In this document: positions 10,508-21,481 of the stretch, in pieces
Layout: each line of letters opens with the position of its first letter
Numbering within the stretch: position 1 is the stretch's first letter
NCBI GenBank assembly: GCA_002812745.2
Contig: NCSJ02000157.1
Location: forward strand, 32,396 to 96,395
Length of the DNA stretch: 64,000 nucleotides
Reading direction: 5' to 3'
From: Scytalidium lignicola
Lineage: Eukaryota > Ascomycota > Leotiomycetes
Notes under the pieces: model-generated
Databases searched by the model: none
The model's input: the letters and a program-made list of their open reading frames with translations, nothing else
Told to the model about the DNA's origin: nothing
Made by a program: the position numbers and the translations under genes

Positions 10508-12283
10508 TCAATTGCTAGTTAAATCAACACTATTACCAAGGGTATCAGCCCTTGCTCGCTTTCTCCTGGAGCTTTCAGATGGTTCAATTAATGCCTTTTC
10601 AGTACGAATGGTCAACTTTGACAACATCCCACAATCATGTTCGTCCTTATGACAATGTACAGTACAATCCTTCCGGTTAATAACTCCTGATTGAGTAATA
10701 ACCTTATATCTATGGGAGTGTGGTTCATCCAATATTCGTCCAAATAGCCGTCGATTATCAGTAGCTGTTCTGTCTTCTCTTAGAACCTTAACTGAAACAA
10801 TATCTCCAGGCTTAAAGTGCTGAATATTATGATTTTTCGAATACTTTTCTACTATCTTAACCCTTGCTTTTTGCGTTGCTTGCTGAGCTTTCTGGATCAC
10901 TAGGTCACCTGACTGAACAGTTGAAGATGTAGCTGTAGTAGTTGTAGCCGTAGAAGTCATAGTGGCTGTAACCATAGAAGCCATAGTAGCTGTAGCTGTA
11001 GGGGCCATAGTAGTTGTAGCAGTAACCATAGAAGATTCAATGCTTGTTTGAATATTGGTTTCAGCATCATACCACTGTTCAGGGGAATTCCTAATTGGTG
11101 GAGTGATTCGTACATTGATCTCTGAACCACTTTCAAGACTAATTCGCATGGTAACTTGAGAACATGATTGTGATTGAATATCAATATCAACCCGTGAATG
11201 GCTTGCAAGAAGCAATTGTGGATCAATTGGTAGTAATATATCATTCTCATATATTGGAGCTTGAGTAGGATCTTCTTGTTCAATACCAATTGTAAGATCT
11301 TTACGTTTTTGACTGTCCAACCAGTTAACATAAGTGCCACGATCTCTGAATAGCAATTCAACAGGTGTATGTTCAGTTGTTGAGTGTTTTTGAGTGTTAA
11401 TTGCTAGAGCAATTTCAACTAATCCATCAACCTATTCAGTAGAGCCATTATCCATTTTCCAAGCTCTAATTTTGGCTTCAACTACCCTATTTGCTTGCTT
11501 AACAAGGCCTTGAGTTTGAGGTGATCTGGGCTTCCCATTGATTATTCGAATGCCATATTTGCGTAGTAATATAAGAAGAGCACCCTTGAACTCCTTGCCA
11601 TTGTCACACTGTAGGATTTTGGGGGGCAAAAATGCCATAATAAATTGAGCAAATGCTTGTGCAATTAGCTCTGATTCCTTGCTCTTAAGTGTATATAGCT
11701 GTGAATACTTGGTAAAGTGATCTTTGATATGTAATATCCACTTATATTGGCCAGATAGTTCATGCCTTATATCAATCAAATCTACTTGAACACGTTCTCA
11801 AGCTTGTTCAGAAACAATTGGTTCTAAAGGAGCTTTAGTAGCAGTTAGTCGATTGACAGTATAGTTTTTGCATCGATTAATAATGAATTCTACTTCAGAA
11901 CGGTTGATTCCATAGTATTTTTGCTCAATAACTGACTATACTTTTGTTCGGCCAGCATGAAGCAATTTGAGGTGTTCCAAAGCTACCAGATCAAACACTT
12001 CGCTTTCCTGAACTACATATCGTGGTTCAGGATGCCTTGCATCAGGTCGTCGATGTAATTTATTATTTATAAGCTCAAATTCAGCAATTGCTCGATGTTT
12101 TAGATTAATATCACTTTGAATAGGGTCTGGTTTTAAGCTTGGATTGTCGACAAATACATGAATTCGTTGCCAGTGTTGTGGGGTAATTCGTTGGTGATTA
12201 ATATAGTCTTCAGCTGTTATAAGCTCTTCAAAAGCAAAGCGTACATCATTCGGGAAAGGGTTAATTGATTCAACAGTAGCCAT
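10508..12283 (-). pseudogene. Integrase (rve) ORF broken by Trp-to-stop changes
   Basis: Reading begins at ATG 12283 (MATVESINPFPNDVR). The N-terminal third ends in an H2C2-type zinc-binding region (HLKLLHAGR ... CKNY), where the second cysteine of the CxxC pair is now tyrosine. The catalytic core (11779-11432) shows IHDHF-like HIKDHFTKYSQLY, then CDNGKEFKG and the downstream KPRSPQTQGL region expected of rve integrases. The C-terminal part (11356-10508) has HFKPGDIVSVKV and a Thr/Ala/Met-rich repeat. The frame is the same throughout but is cut by stops just after HAGRTKV, at EQA*ERVQ and after NGSTE, each where tryptophan is expected. The TpG-to-TpA changes fit repeat-induced point mutation. 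Confidence 0.65.
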
Positions 12284-12305
12284 ATTGAATAAACAACGAA
12301 TAAAG

Positions 12306-12361
12306 TAGCTAGCAAGTAGTAGCAAAGTGGTAGCAAAGTGGTAGCAAAGTGGTAGCAAAGT
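12306..12361. repeat. Short tandem repeat with a GTAGCAAAGTG unit
   Basis: Four to five near-perfect copies of an 11-12 bp unit lie directly upstream of the integrase start codon, inside the element. Confidence 0.7.
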
Positions 12362-12408
12362 AAGAAGAGTAGCAAAGAAAGATTCATATTACAGCTACTA
12401 CACCGCCA

Positions 12409-12429
12409 GTTGGCGTATGGGCCAGAACA
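12409..12429 (-). repeat. Right terminal inverted repeat of the integrase element
   Basis: Reverse complement of 10365-10385. It lies just outside the tandem repeat preceding the integrase start. Confidence 0.75.
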
Positions 12430-12449
12430 AATATAAATAAGTAACATAC

Positions 12450-12903
12450 CAGTAAAGTATGATTTCATGCACATAGGAAGCAGAGGCAAGTCTCCCCACA
12501 CACGCTTCTTAGCCTAAAAGTTAAGATTATTAATAAGCACAGAATGAGAATTAATTTGATGATTACTAACACCCTAGACATTTAAGTCCCCTTTTGCACA
12601 TTGTTTTAAACTTCTGAGAACAACTATAAGACGTTGGTGGACTTCACTTGATACGTCAGGACTCCTAGTAATATCAAGCATAATCTCCCAGATCATCCAG
12701 AAATAGCCTTCGACCTCAGTCTCTTTTCCTTGTTCAAGAGGAGGGCAAGAACAGTCAAGCCAGTACGCAGCTTCCTCCGCAGTTTTTAGTGTAGCAGGAT
12801 ACATTCCATGAGCAAATACGTTAAGGATGTTAGTCTCTTGTTCTGAAAGATCCCTTTGTCTTATCAATTCGAGGTAGAATAGACTGCTTGCATTTTCGGC
12901 CAT
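12450..12903 (-). pseudogene. Truncated DUF3632-like gene, 5' exons only
   Basis: Exon 1 (12903-12580) encodes MAENASSLFYLELIRQRDLS and a helical region. A 66-nt intron then joins it to exon 2 (12513-12450), which carries VWGDLPLLP. The W-x-DLP motif after two helical segments resembles fungal DUF3632 proteins, a family of unknown function; I am fairly but not fully sure. Exon 2 ends at a good donor (GGTATGTTAC), and only about 12 bp further on the terminal repeat of the integrase element begins. No matching 3' exon is found beyond the element's other end. The element therefore seems to have landed in, or recombined within, the second intron, and the gene is probably dead. Confidence 0.5.
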
Positions 12904-13562
12904 TATGCAAATATAAAGATAGCGTATCGTGTTAAACTACTCCGGAGGGTGTATGTTTGACTGGAAAGCGTTTTTGGTGGGTGTTGCAGTAGCAAATATT
13001 ATTAGACTGAGGAGAGAAGGCTGAAGAATGAAGCACTGGTAGTTAGTTGCTCTTGCTCATATCCAGAGGCTAAAGCGGAACCGGCACGAGAAAAGGTTAA
13101 CATAGAGTTTAAGCGTATTTTTTGCAATTTCGTTAGGTTTGATCTCAACCACTCCTTGATACCATAAAGCTATAAACAAGCGACAGATGAGTTAATATGT
13201 ATAGAATTAATAAGATAACATGAGAAGTGTAAGGTAATATAAGCACTGAAGAGGATGATCTTTAATCTTCGCCTAGTCTTGGTCCTCCTACCGAGGCATC
13301 ACATACATGTAGGCTACGGTAGTCAAGAACCTTACTTAGGAGATATGGTAATTATTAAGGGGCCTGGGAAGCTCCTAATAAAATAACTAAGACATAAATG
13401 GCAAAGACATACAAAAGTCGATATTCACATTGTAATTGGTATCGTAAGAAATAATTATTAATCCATGTTTTGCAAGTGAAGGACCTCCATGTTGAACGTG
13501 GAAATAAGGTTGGATGTGACGATGACCCTTCGGATGCAATCTACACTGATGATACAGTACGG
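12904..13562. other. Promoter side of the DUF3632-like gene and spacer
   Basis: Contains the expected promoter of the truncated gene. No additional gene, RNA gene or repeat is recognised. Confidence 0.35.
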
Positions 13563-13686
13563 ACGGAGGTGCCGGGGGTAAGTTTTTACTCACCGCCCAC
13601 AGGCAGAATTCTAAGCACCAACTCACAGTGAGGTCAGAAATTCTTCCAGTGGGCGGTGAGTAAAAGCTTACCCCCGGCACCTCCGT
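13563..13686. mobile_element. Hairpin MITE, 124 bp
   Basis: Two arms of about 48 bp, starting ACGGAGGTGCCGGGGGTAAG and ending with its complement, are separated by about 28 bp. Arm matching is near perfect apart from a few changes, so the element can fold into one long hairpin. It codes for nothing. Size and structure fit a non-autonomous DNA transposon; a clean target duplication is not obvious. It sits inside a second, weaker inverted repeat. Confidence 0.7.
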
Positions 13687-13930
13687 AGGGTAGAAAATTG
13701 TTCAACGCCGGTAGAACGCGTGCTGTCTGGGTAAACCTCGGAGGGGGGGGTATGGAGTAGCTTTTGGTTGTTGATAACTATACTGTACAATACAATACAA
13801 CATATGCGCAGCTTAAGCAAATCCCCTTTGAATTAATTATTTCTACCTCTGCTGAAACTTTGCATTTTCTACCCCCGATCAACTTACGCGTTCCACCCCG
13901 CGTTGAAAAAATTCCTACCTGCGTTGAGCT
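13687..13930. repeat. Imperfect inverted repeat flanking the MITE
   Basis: A word at about 13690-13720 (GTAGAAAATTGTTCAACGCC and onward to GAACGCG) recurs inverted at about 13887-13921. The two arms are roughly 170 bp apart. This looks like the remains of an older palindromic element. Confidence 0.4.
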
Positions 13931-14443
13931 GTACATGTAGCCCCGTTTTAAGATAAACAAGGCTGTTACCGCGGATGATGAATTAACTACTGTGGGTAGA
14001 AGGTCACCGCATTCTCTAAAACCCTCTATGCCTAGAGCTGGAATGGCACAGTTCATGCTGGCTGTAATAATTCAACAACACGTACACATCCGAGCACCTC
14101 ACTCTTGTATCAAACGGGCTTAATGCTTACGTTGGATGCGCAAGGAGTGTAATTAAAATGACTGGATAGCATTATACAACAGTCGACTTGTCATTTAAAA
14201 AATCCACCAAGCTGAAACGTTTTCGCTTGACTAACCAACTCTTCAGACTTAGTTAACGTTGGGTGAGCTGGCATTTACACATCGGGCAACATGGGACGTA
14301 ATCTAAATTGTGGTCTAAACGTGAGATTCAACGACCGCAGCATCTAACATATATCCAAAGAAACATAAGAAAGAGTTCTCTATCTAATTTGATATTTTTA
14401 ATTAATAATATTGTAGTTGTCAAAATATACGACGTTCTGGATA

Positions 14444-15734
14444 ATGGTAGAAAGCTACCTAGTTATTGGTGGATCTGGTTTCCTAGGATCGCATGTGGTG
14501 CAGCAGCTAATATCGCGCGGGGAGCAATTCGTTGCGGTGTATGATATAGTTCAGCCTAACGACGATGAAAAGATCGTAGGTGTTAGATACTATACCGGCG
14601 ATGTCACAGATGAAGTCAACTTGACAGCTGTACTGAAGGAGGTGCGTCATCTCTAATTTTTCATCCTAACTAAGGTTTGTTCTGATAAGCTCAATAGATT
14701 GCTTGCACTGTGCTATTCCACACTGCATCCCCAGTACACGGTCTCGCAGACGAACTATACTATCGGGTCAATGAGACTGGTACAAGTGTCGTGCTCAACT
14801 CATGCCGCCATGCTTCAGTAAGGGCGTTGGTATACACCTCATCTACTGGCGTCATCTGGACTGGAAGCGATATTGTAGGCAAAAATGAAGAACAATTATC
14901 CTACCCATCAAAAGGCTACGACGCATATCACCACACAAAGGCCACTGCAGAGAAGTTAGTCCTGGCAGAGAACGGTGTCGACGGAATGGCAACAGTAGTT
15001 TTGCGACCCTGCGGGATGATTGGGTGAGTTTGAAACCATAATGCCCCCTTAAATCGACCTCCATTACACGATTTCTTATCAATTCTTCATTCTCAGGGAG
15101 CGAGACAGGCAGCTGTTATGGCGTCTAGCAACCGTCCTAAAAGATGGACAGCAGAATGTCCAAATCGGTGACAACACCAATCTCGTCGATTACCTGTATG
15201 TAGGCAACGCAGCTTTTGCACATATCCTTGCATCAGATCGATTATGTTATGACCCTGCAGCCATCGGAGGGCAGGTCTTCTTCATAACAAATGCACAGCC
15301 TATGCCAACGTGGGATTTCAACCGCATGGTGTGGAAAGAAATGGGGGATGATGGCACGAAGCGCATCGTTTACATTCCGCGATACGTGGGCATGCCATTG
15401 GCAATTATTGCAGAATTATGGGCCTGGATAACTAGGACGAAGACTCAGTTCAATCAGTTTGCAGTGAAGTATGTTACCGCCATTCAGTGGTATAATATAG
15501 ATAAGGTGAGTAAAATCAGAACCAGCTGTTTGCGGCTCAGTGCTGAGAATTCCTAGGCTCGAGAATTGTTAGGATACGAGCCACAAATTAGTTTAGAAGA
15601 GGGAATACGTCGTTCTGTTATGGTAAGTTATTTGGGTATATTGTGACACTATTAGTACTGATATTATTTAGTGGTGGAAAGAGGTAGGGAAAGAGAAACA
15701 AGATCCTAGTACAGATACCTCATCTGGGATCTAA
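14444..15734 (+). CDS. NAD(P)-dependent 3beta-HSD/ERG26-type dehydrogenase
   Basis: Five exons (14444-14641, 14698-15023, 15097-15505, 15557-15622, 15672-15734) sum to 1062 nt and give 353 residues. The N-terminus has the Rossmann motif GGSGFLGSHVV. The catalytic pair is in YDAYHHTKA (Y-x3-K). The region VLRPCGMIG-ERD and the C-terminal IDKARELLGYEPQ are typical of extended short-chain dehydrogenases of the sterol-4alpha-carboxylate 3-dehydrogenase/3beta-HSD family. The length matches ERG26-like proteins. Such enzymes oxidise the 3-hydroxyl of sterol intermediates; related fungal copies act in secondary metabolism, and the sequence cannot separate the two. An upstream in-frame ATG lies at 14417. 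The gene is convergent with a Zn2Cys6 regulator 370 bp downstream. No defect is seen. Confidence 0.8.
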
Positions 15735-16105
15735 CAGCAGAAATCTTTGGAATCTCAATTATAATGCAAAATAATCTAAATGACTCTTAATTAGAAAGCA
15801 TATTTTGTAGTGCCTTTTAAGATGAGTTTCGCAACTTAGATATTACGGCTAATGGCTGGGGGGCGGACAAGGAAGTCGCTCTAAACTTACATAATTTATT
15901 AATGTCTTTCTTATACCCAAGTTGGGCAAAATGAAGCTAATCCACAACGACTAGCTATACTTGAGACCTATGTCCATTTTTCCCAAACACTTCAGATCTA
16001 GCAATTTTGCTACCCATTGACACGTATATACAATAAGTTATAGTTGTTGCTACTGTAAAGGATTGGATTCTAAGGTTTGGCACTATTAGAGCCCACCTGA
16101 GAGAG
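15735..16105. other. Convergent 3' spacer
   Basis: Short AT-rich gap between two genes that face each other; nothing else recognised. Confidence 0.4.
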
Positions 16106-17713
16106 CTAGGATTCACGACCACCGCCATGCTCTAAAACAAGGATAGGCTCTGCCTCTATAGTTTCCAGCGGCCAATTCAAAAGATCTTGCCACTCCACCG
16201 GTAGTACCGAGTGTATTCCTTGAACCTCCCTCCTTCCCGCATCACCAATCCACCAAAATCCCCCAAACCTCGCGAGAAGAGCAAAGTAGTGCGCAAGCAC
16301 AACCAACGCTCGGGGCTGCTCGTACCTCACCAAATCAATAAATCGTCTCTGGATCAGCATCGGGAACAATACCAAACTCCGTAAAATATCCCCTGCATTC
16401 CTTTTGGCATCTATTGCAAGCCGTACACCCCCAATAAAACTCACCGTGGTTTCATAAGCTGCTTGAATCTCTGGGTTCCAAGGCTCGTTCTCTATATTGT
16501 TTTTGCTTCGCTGAAGGAGGTAGGTAAAACCTTGTCGGTTTGTCTCCCCGAATGTGGCTTCGAGCTCCCATGGCTTCGTACCTCGAAACACAGCCCCGTT
16601 ACCGGTTATTTCTGACGAATTCGTTATCATTACTCTGGTCAGCGAAGTTGGATCATCTGCTATTAACCCCCATGCCTCCATGAAGACGCTGCCTGCTTCA
16701 TTCGTCATCAAAAGCCACTGAGTTGGAGCAGTGTATGGCTGTAAATCTCTCTCATGCAACATAGCGAAGGCACAGACACGGATGATACTTGAGGTCAGAC
16801 ATACTGCGTCAGCGTTATCTTTCTTGAGTTGAATTACTTCATCCCGATGTGTTCGGATGGCAAGGCCTAGATATGTGCTAGATGCTTCTATCATCTCGAT
16901 ATTTTGGGGTTCTGTATTGGCCAGGTGCAAAGCGGCTACGGAATACATGGAGTATAAGAGTGAGTCGTTTTGGAATCCAAGACGAGGAATTCCGGTGACC
17001 CATACTTCTCGTACCATCTGACTAGTAGATTTTGAGGATGGAAGGCAAATAGACCGGCCCGTTTCAGTCATATACTGGTAGAGAAGTTTGAGCTCGAGAA
17101 TCCGTCGGTGTCTTGCCTCTGGGGTCTCGCCAGGAAGGTCTATGAAGCCAGAATTGGTTTGATTATTAGCCTCTGGTCTCTTATTGATATCTGGATGTTC
17201 GGAATTTCTGTTGGGTATTGGTCGCCCGTAAACACAAGTGACTTGATGCCGTTGGCAACTGCCGCAAGTCGGGTGAACTTCATCACACTATTAAGGTGTT
17301 AGACTCTTTTAGAAGGGAGAAATTCCGATTGAAAAAACAATCAATTACAGTCAATGAGGAGAGAGCGTTTTTAAAATAGATGTTAAAATATATCACTACG
17401 AAGACTACTTGCTACGGTAATGGCTGATAGGTAGCTCCTTGATGAAATACAGCTGCCTATGTACTGTATAATGACCGAAGCTGCTGGAAGGAGGTGGAAA
17501 ACAAACAACAGAGATGTTGAAGCGTACTTTGACACGGCGAGCTCGACAATGCTGGCAGCCATTTCGAGATTTCTTATGATACAGACGTGCAGAAGCTTTG
17601 CGGGTTGGAGCATCTTCAGGCTTCCAAGGAACAAACTGCCCCGCATTCCCATCAGGCGGAGGAGTGCCTGTGCTACTAGACGCGTCAAAGGATTGAGGGG
17701 AGATATCCGACAT
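16106..17713 (-). CDS. Zn2Cys6 transcription factor, sterol-control-like zinc cluster
   Basis: Two exons (17713-17528 and 17287-16106) give 455 residues. Joining them restores the full zinc cluster: KSRNGCQHCRARRVK in exon 1 and CDEVHPTCGSCQRHQVTC in exon 2, with the spacing C-x2-C-x6-C-x6-C-x2-C-x6-C. The intron sits after the RRVK codons, a common position in this family, but is long here (240 nt). The KSRxGCxxCxxRRVKCDE form resembles UPC2/sterol-uptake-control and related fungal regulators. The C-terminal half is helical and lacks other obvious motifs. The start at 17713 (MSDISPQSFD) is preferred over an upstream ATG because the extension is not family-like. It lies tail to tail with the 3beta-HSD-type gene, which makes sterol or steroid-like metabolism a possible target. 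Confidence 0.8.
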
Positions 17714-19113
17714 AATAACAATCCCGCATCGATGATAGAGTGCGTGGGTACAGTTTTGGCCTGAACAAATGTGATGTGCTTCCCACAATCGAAAGTCGAA
17801 GCATTCAAAAGGCGAGGAGTTGTGGCGATAGGGTCAGCTAAGCAGGGATCACTGTCTCCCCATCTCCAATGAATTTTCATCTGCCCACTTCTAAAACACA
17901 GCATCACGATACTAAGCTCGACAAGAACAGTGACAACGAGTAACTCAGGCATAAGACTCAAAGAAAACCTTAATTGCAGGAGAGGCGGTAGAATCACGAA
18001 CCTGCCGCAGAAGTCTTTCTCTGTCCTTATGAAGCGTGATCATAATTCCAGAAAGCTAAGATAGACCTACCAACTGAAATTGAAGCTAGAAGAGACATAA
18101 GTATTGATTGTCGCGCCATGAGAGTCTTCGTTGACGTTGTGCTAAAGCGATTTTAGTGTCTAAAATGACTTGCGATGGTAACTTTCGTGTTTACCTGTTT
18201 TCCGTCTTCGACTTTTTATCCGTTGCATCACGGCCTCCTAACATCACTAAACCAGCAATGATTAAAGCGAATGCCACCCTTAGGATGAGATGAATTATTG
18301 CCCATGTTAAACATGCTGGGCGAGTGCTAGAAGGATGATGCTGACGATAATCAAGATGACTTAGAAAAAATGAAATAACAAGGTAGGCAAAAAACGAAGG
18401 AATCAAAACTATTCTTACATAAAAATTAATCTCGGTATAATTTAGGAAATTTAAATATTAATGATAAATAGACAAGTAGGTGAAGCATAGAACCGTGGAT
18501 TGTGGACATATGGGAGGAAAGGAGAGTTACTAAGGATGAGGAGCTTTAGAGGCGATTTGGGCTGCCTCTGATGGATATAAAGCATTACTCATTCATTGGT
18601 TACAGTACACAATTATTATAATAATAGCGCCGTTAAGGACTTCCAGTTAGGGAGCGAACCCGAGAGCGAGAACCCCAGATTTTACTAACTTGAGGCTTAT
18701 TTTGCCCTTGAGGCGCAGATGTCCTCCAGTCTCAACTGTGCTACCAATCATAACTCCGATGGCTGCAAAATAGCCACGCTATACTATCTTGGGAACGAAT
18801 GCGAGACGAAAAGGATCCATGACTGCGCTCCGCCCACTTTTCAACATTTTAACAACCAGCATCGACATTCATTTTCATGCTGCTCGCATTCGCAACATCA
18901 CCACGTTACCCCAATCAGTTCCCACGATATTCTTAATTGCGTAAATTATTATGGCTGATCTACATCCAGTACGATTGCGGCACAGACACGGTAGGTATAA
19001 GTAGAGGTCAGTTCGTTTAAGACGAGTATCTTTGCATTCACATATTTTTCCATTGTATCTTTCTACATTTTCCTTTCAGTGTCTTTCTTGATCTTTTCAC
19101 TATTATCTACACC
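17714..19113. other. Spacer between divergent genes
   Basis: Holds the promoters of the Zn2Cys6 regulator and the glycine-rich gene. Positions 18191-18406 (minus) read as a short hydrophobic ORF with no family resemblance; 18719-18958 (plus) is Cys/His-rich but unsupported. Confidence 0.35.
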
Positions 19114-20900
19114 ATGGCCGATATACTTATCGGGAAGGCGGTTAAAGGTATAGCTGGTGGCATTGGTTTAGCATCTGAAGGCATCTCCCACTACAAACAA
19201 CAAAAGGCAGCTCGCAAGATTGCAGGTCAAAGCAAAAGTCCTGACACTTCCCCTCCATACGAAAACTTTCCAGATGCAGAGATGCAATCCGAGGAAAAGT
19301 CGAAAGACGTACCTTCGGCTGAGAACGATGATGAAGAACAATGGAAGCTCGACGACGTCCAGGACGAGCAGTCCCCAGCGATCAGCTCGAATAATGCACC
19401 GCCAGCCAAAACAGAACGCGATGTACACAAGATCACTGCCAATTTCATTGCTCGCTATCCAGCCCCAGAATACCCGTCTCTCACAGCAGCACCAAAGCTG
19501 CCATTGCCCGTTCTACTCCCCCAACGCCGTCCCAAAGATCGTGCGCGCGGCTTCATCCGTGCATACGCCCCAGTTCTGGCGGAATGTGGCATCGATCAGG
19601 ACCTCTTCCTTGATTTTCTAGATACATTTAATCAAGCTAGCCAGGCATCGCCCTGGATCAATGCCATAAATCTAGCGGGCTTTGCGACGATGGCGCTGCC
19701 AATGGGGATTGGTATTGCGGTGCAGGCGGCGATTACGATTGCTGTCAAGGCTGCCACGGAAGTCCATTCACGACATAGGTTTGTATTCCGTCTTCTGTAG
19801 TAAATAGAATGACAAACTAATGGTGGACTTTCGTGGTTGTATAGGACGAACACCTTCCTCGACACCATCAACGACGAATTCTTCTGCCCTCGAGGTTTGT
19901 ACTGTCTTGTCATGACGTGGAATCCCGAAAGCGACGCAAAGGAAACATCTGTCAACCTAGCAACCACAATATCTACTTCTATCAATGAGCACGATTCCTC
20001 GCAAAGCGGCATGAGCAAGCTGAAACACAACCTAAAGCGCTCGAATGGGAATACTTATGGCGAGCTGGACTTTCCCGATACCGCACCTTTGATCTTCCCT
20101 GGCCTTGATAAATTACAGGAGCAGACCAGCGAAGAGGCCAAGAGCAAGAGAGACAAGTTGAAGAAGACGAAGAAGTTTGTTAGCGAGTACTATGATCGCA
20201 GGGCGCAGGCAGAATACGTATGTTCATGGCCACCACCTTTCGTAAATTAGATCAACATTCTTTTATAAACGCGGCAATTTTCCCAAGCATAGACGAGCTG
20301 ACGATATGATAATAGGCGGGGCAGAACCCAAACAGTGCATTAGCAAACACGCCAAAACCATCTTTTACTTCCAGATATGCAGATCCGAATCATCCCGCCA
20401 ATAACGGCAATCTGATTTCACTGGCTACAGGAGGTTACATAAACCCATCGTCTCTAGGCAGTGGTCGAGGCCTTGGAGGTTTAGGAAGTTTAGGAGGTGG
20501 CGGCCTTGGGGGTCTAAGAGGCTATTCACGTGGCGATATACGGGACGCCAGGTATGCCGGAGCTTATGACCGAAATGCTATCTATAATAGAGGCTTCCCC
20601 GCAGATAGAATCCCAATTGTAGGAGGATTCTTGGGTGGCGGTCCCGGACGTGGTCTTGGACCAGGTAGAGGAGGGTATCCTGGAGACGCTTTGCAAGTTC
20701 TGAACCCTGTGGTTGGAGTCAAGAAGCTATTAACAAGGGTACAGTATCCCTGCTGAGCTGTGGAAGAAGAAAACAACATACTAACACACATACTTCAGAA
20801 AGTCTTATATTTAATGATTGTCAATATACCTTCCGATGATGAATTGGCTGCTGCACATCAAACGGTCGCTGAATTTCAGCTGGCGAATGCCGGCATGTAA
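19114..20900 (+). CDS. Uncharacterised fungal protein with hydrophobic core and Gly-rich tail
   Basis: Four exons (19114-19778, 19845-20217, 20316-20738, 20799-20900) total 1563 nt, 520 residues. It begins with GKAVKGIAGGIGLASEGISHYKQQ, followed by an acidic, disordered region. Next is the block ANFIARYPAPEYPSL, then a hydrophobic stretch (INLAGFATMALPMGIGIAVQAA) that could lie in or against a membrane. The sequence FLDTINDEFFCPRGLYCLVMTW begins exon 2. Exon 3 has a Gly-rich segment (GGLGSLGGGGLGGLRGY and GGGPGRGLGPGRGGY). Exon 4 ends IVNIPSDDELAAAHQ...AGM. I recognise this as a recurring ascomycete family without known activity. All splice sites and phases are clean, so the gene appears intact. 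Confidence 0.8.
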
Positions 20901-21357
20901 GCTCATTAAGGGGGAGACTGTGATATTGGCGTTGGCGGTGGTGGAGTATTGCAAATGTAAACTTGAGTTTTGAGGGTATTTTGATATCATTTTACCCCTA
21001 TATTATAGATGGCAAATCTTCTGCTAAAAGTTTTATAATGTTACTCTAATTTGGAATTTCCTGTAAGCATCTTTAAGAGTGAATTTCAGTAGTGGATAGA
21101 AAGCATTTCTGAGGGTTAACGAACTCCCAACAACAAATCATGGAGTACTAACTCTAAGCATCCTAAGCAAAGTTTCTAAAATTGTATTGAAAGATCTGGT
21201 CACGTGTTAGGGGGATCAGTAGTAGCACACGGGCTCGACTAGCTATTATTGATCCAGTCCTAGCCGTTAGTTGTCAGCGAGTCTAAGTTAACGGGCATCC
21301 ATCAACAGTATTGGCCTTAATATTAAGGCAAATGGATGTTGAGATAAGACATAAATG
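20901..21357. other. Spacer with a small palindrome
   Basis: No gene. A perfect 14-bp palindrome CCTTAATATTAAGG lies at about 21315-21328, flanked by an outer inverted pair (GGATG / CATCC), giving a potential stem. Confidence 0.35.
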
Positions 21358-21481
21358 CCGGCCGAGCCATGCTAATCGGCCGACCCGTTGAAGTCGACCG
21401 GCCGATACAAAAAGAATATTGAGAATATTGGTGGTATCTGCCGGCGGGTCAGCAAATCGCCCATATTAGCATTTCGGCCGG
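21358..21481. mobile_element. MITE-like hairpin element, 124 bp
   Basis: Begins CCGGCCGAGCCATGCTAAT and ends with the complement of CCGGCCGAAATGCTAAT, an inverted pair of about 17-19 bp with a small indel. The interior is also rich in CGGCCGA/GACCGG words. It is the same length as the MITE at 13563 but unrelated in sequence. No target duplication was identified. Confidence 0.45.

Larger units (their letters stand above)
10365..12429 (-). mobile_element. Ginger-like TIR element with a retroviral-type integrase (2065 bp, degenerate)
   Basis: The ends are a perfect 21-bp inverted pair: 10365-10385 begins TGTTCTGGCCCATACGCCAA, and 12409-12429 is its complement. Further GGCCCATAC/GCCAACTG copies lie just inside the left end, forming subterminal repeats. 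The interior codes on the minus strand for one integrase polypeptide with a zinc-binding region, an rve catalytic core and a chromatin/RNA-binding-like tail. TGT...ACA ends plus a gypsy-type integrase without reverse transcriptase fit the Ginger superfamily of cut-and-paste elements; that placement is inference. No clear target-site duplication is visible (TATA versus AATA at the junctions). The coding region has at least three nonsense changes, so this copy should be inactive. Confidence 0.6.

Noticed and set aside
17383..17997. Minus-strand hydrophobic ORF of 204 codons
   Set aside because: Overlaps the first exon of the Zn2Cys6 regulator in another frame; no domain, so treated as a shadow.
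18191..18406. Short hydrophobic ORF, perhaps a small membrane protein
   Set aside because: No family match, no plausible continuation and AT-rich context.
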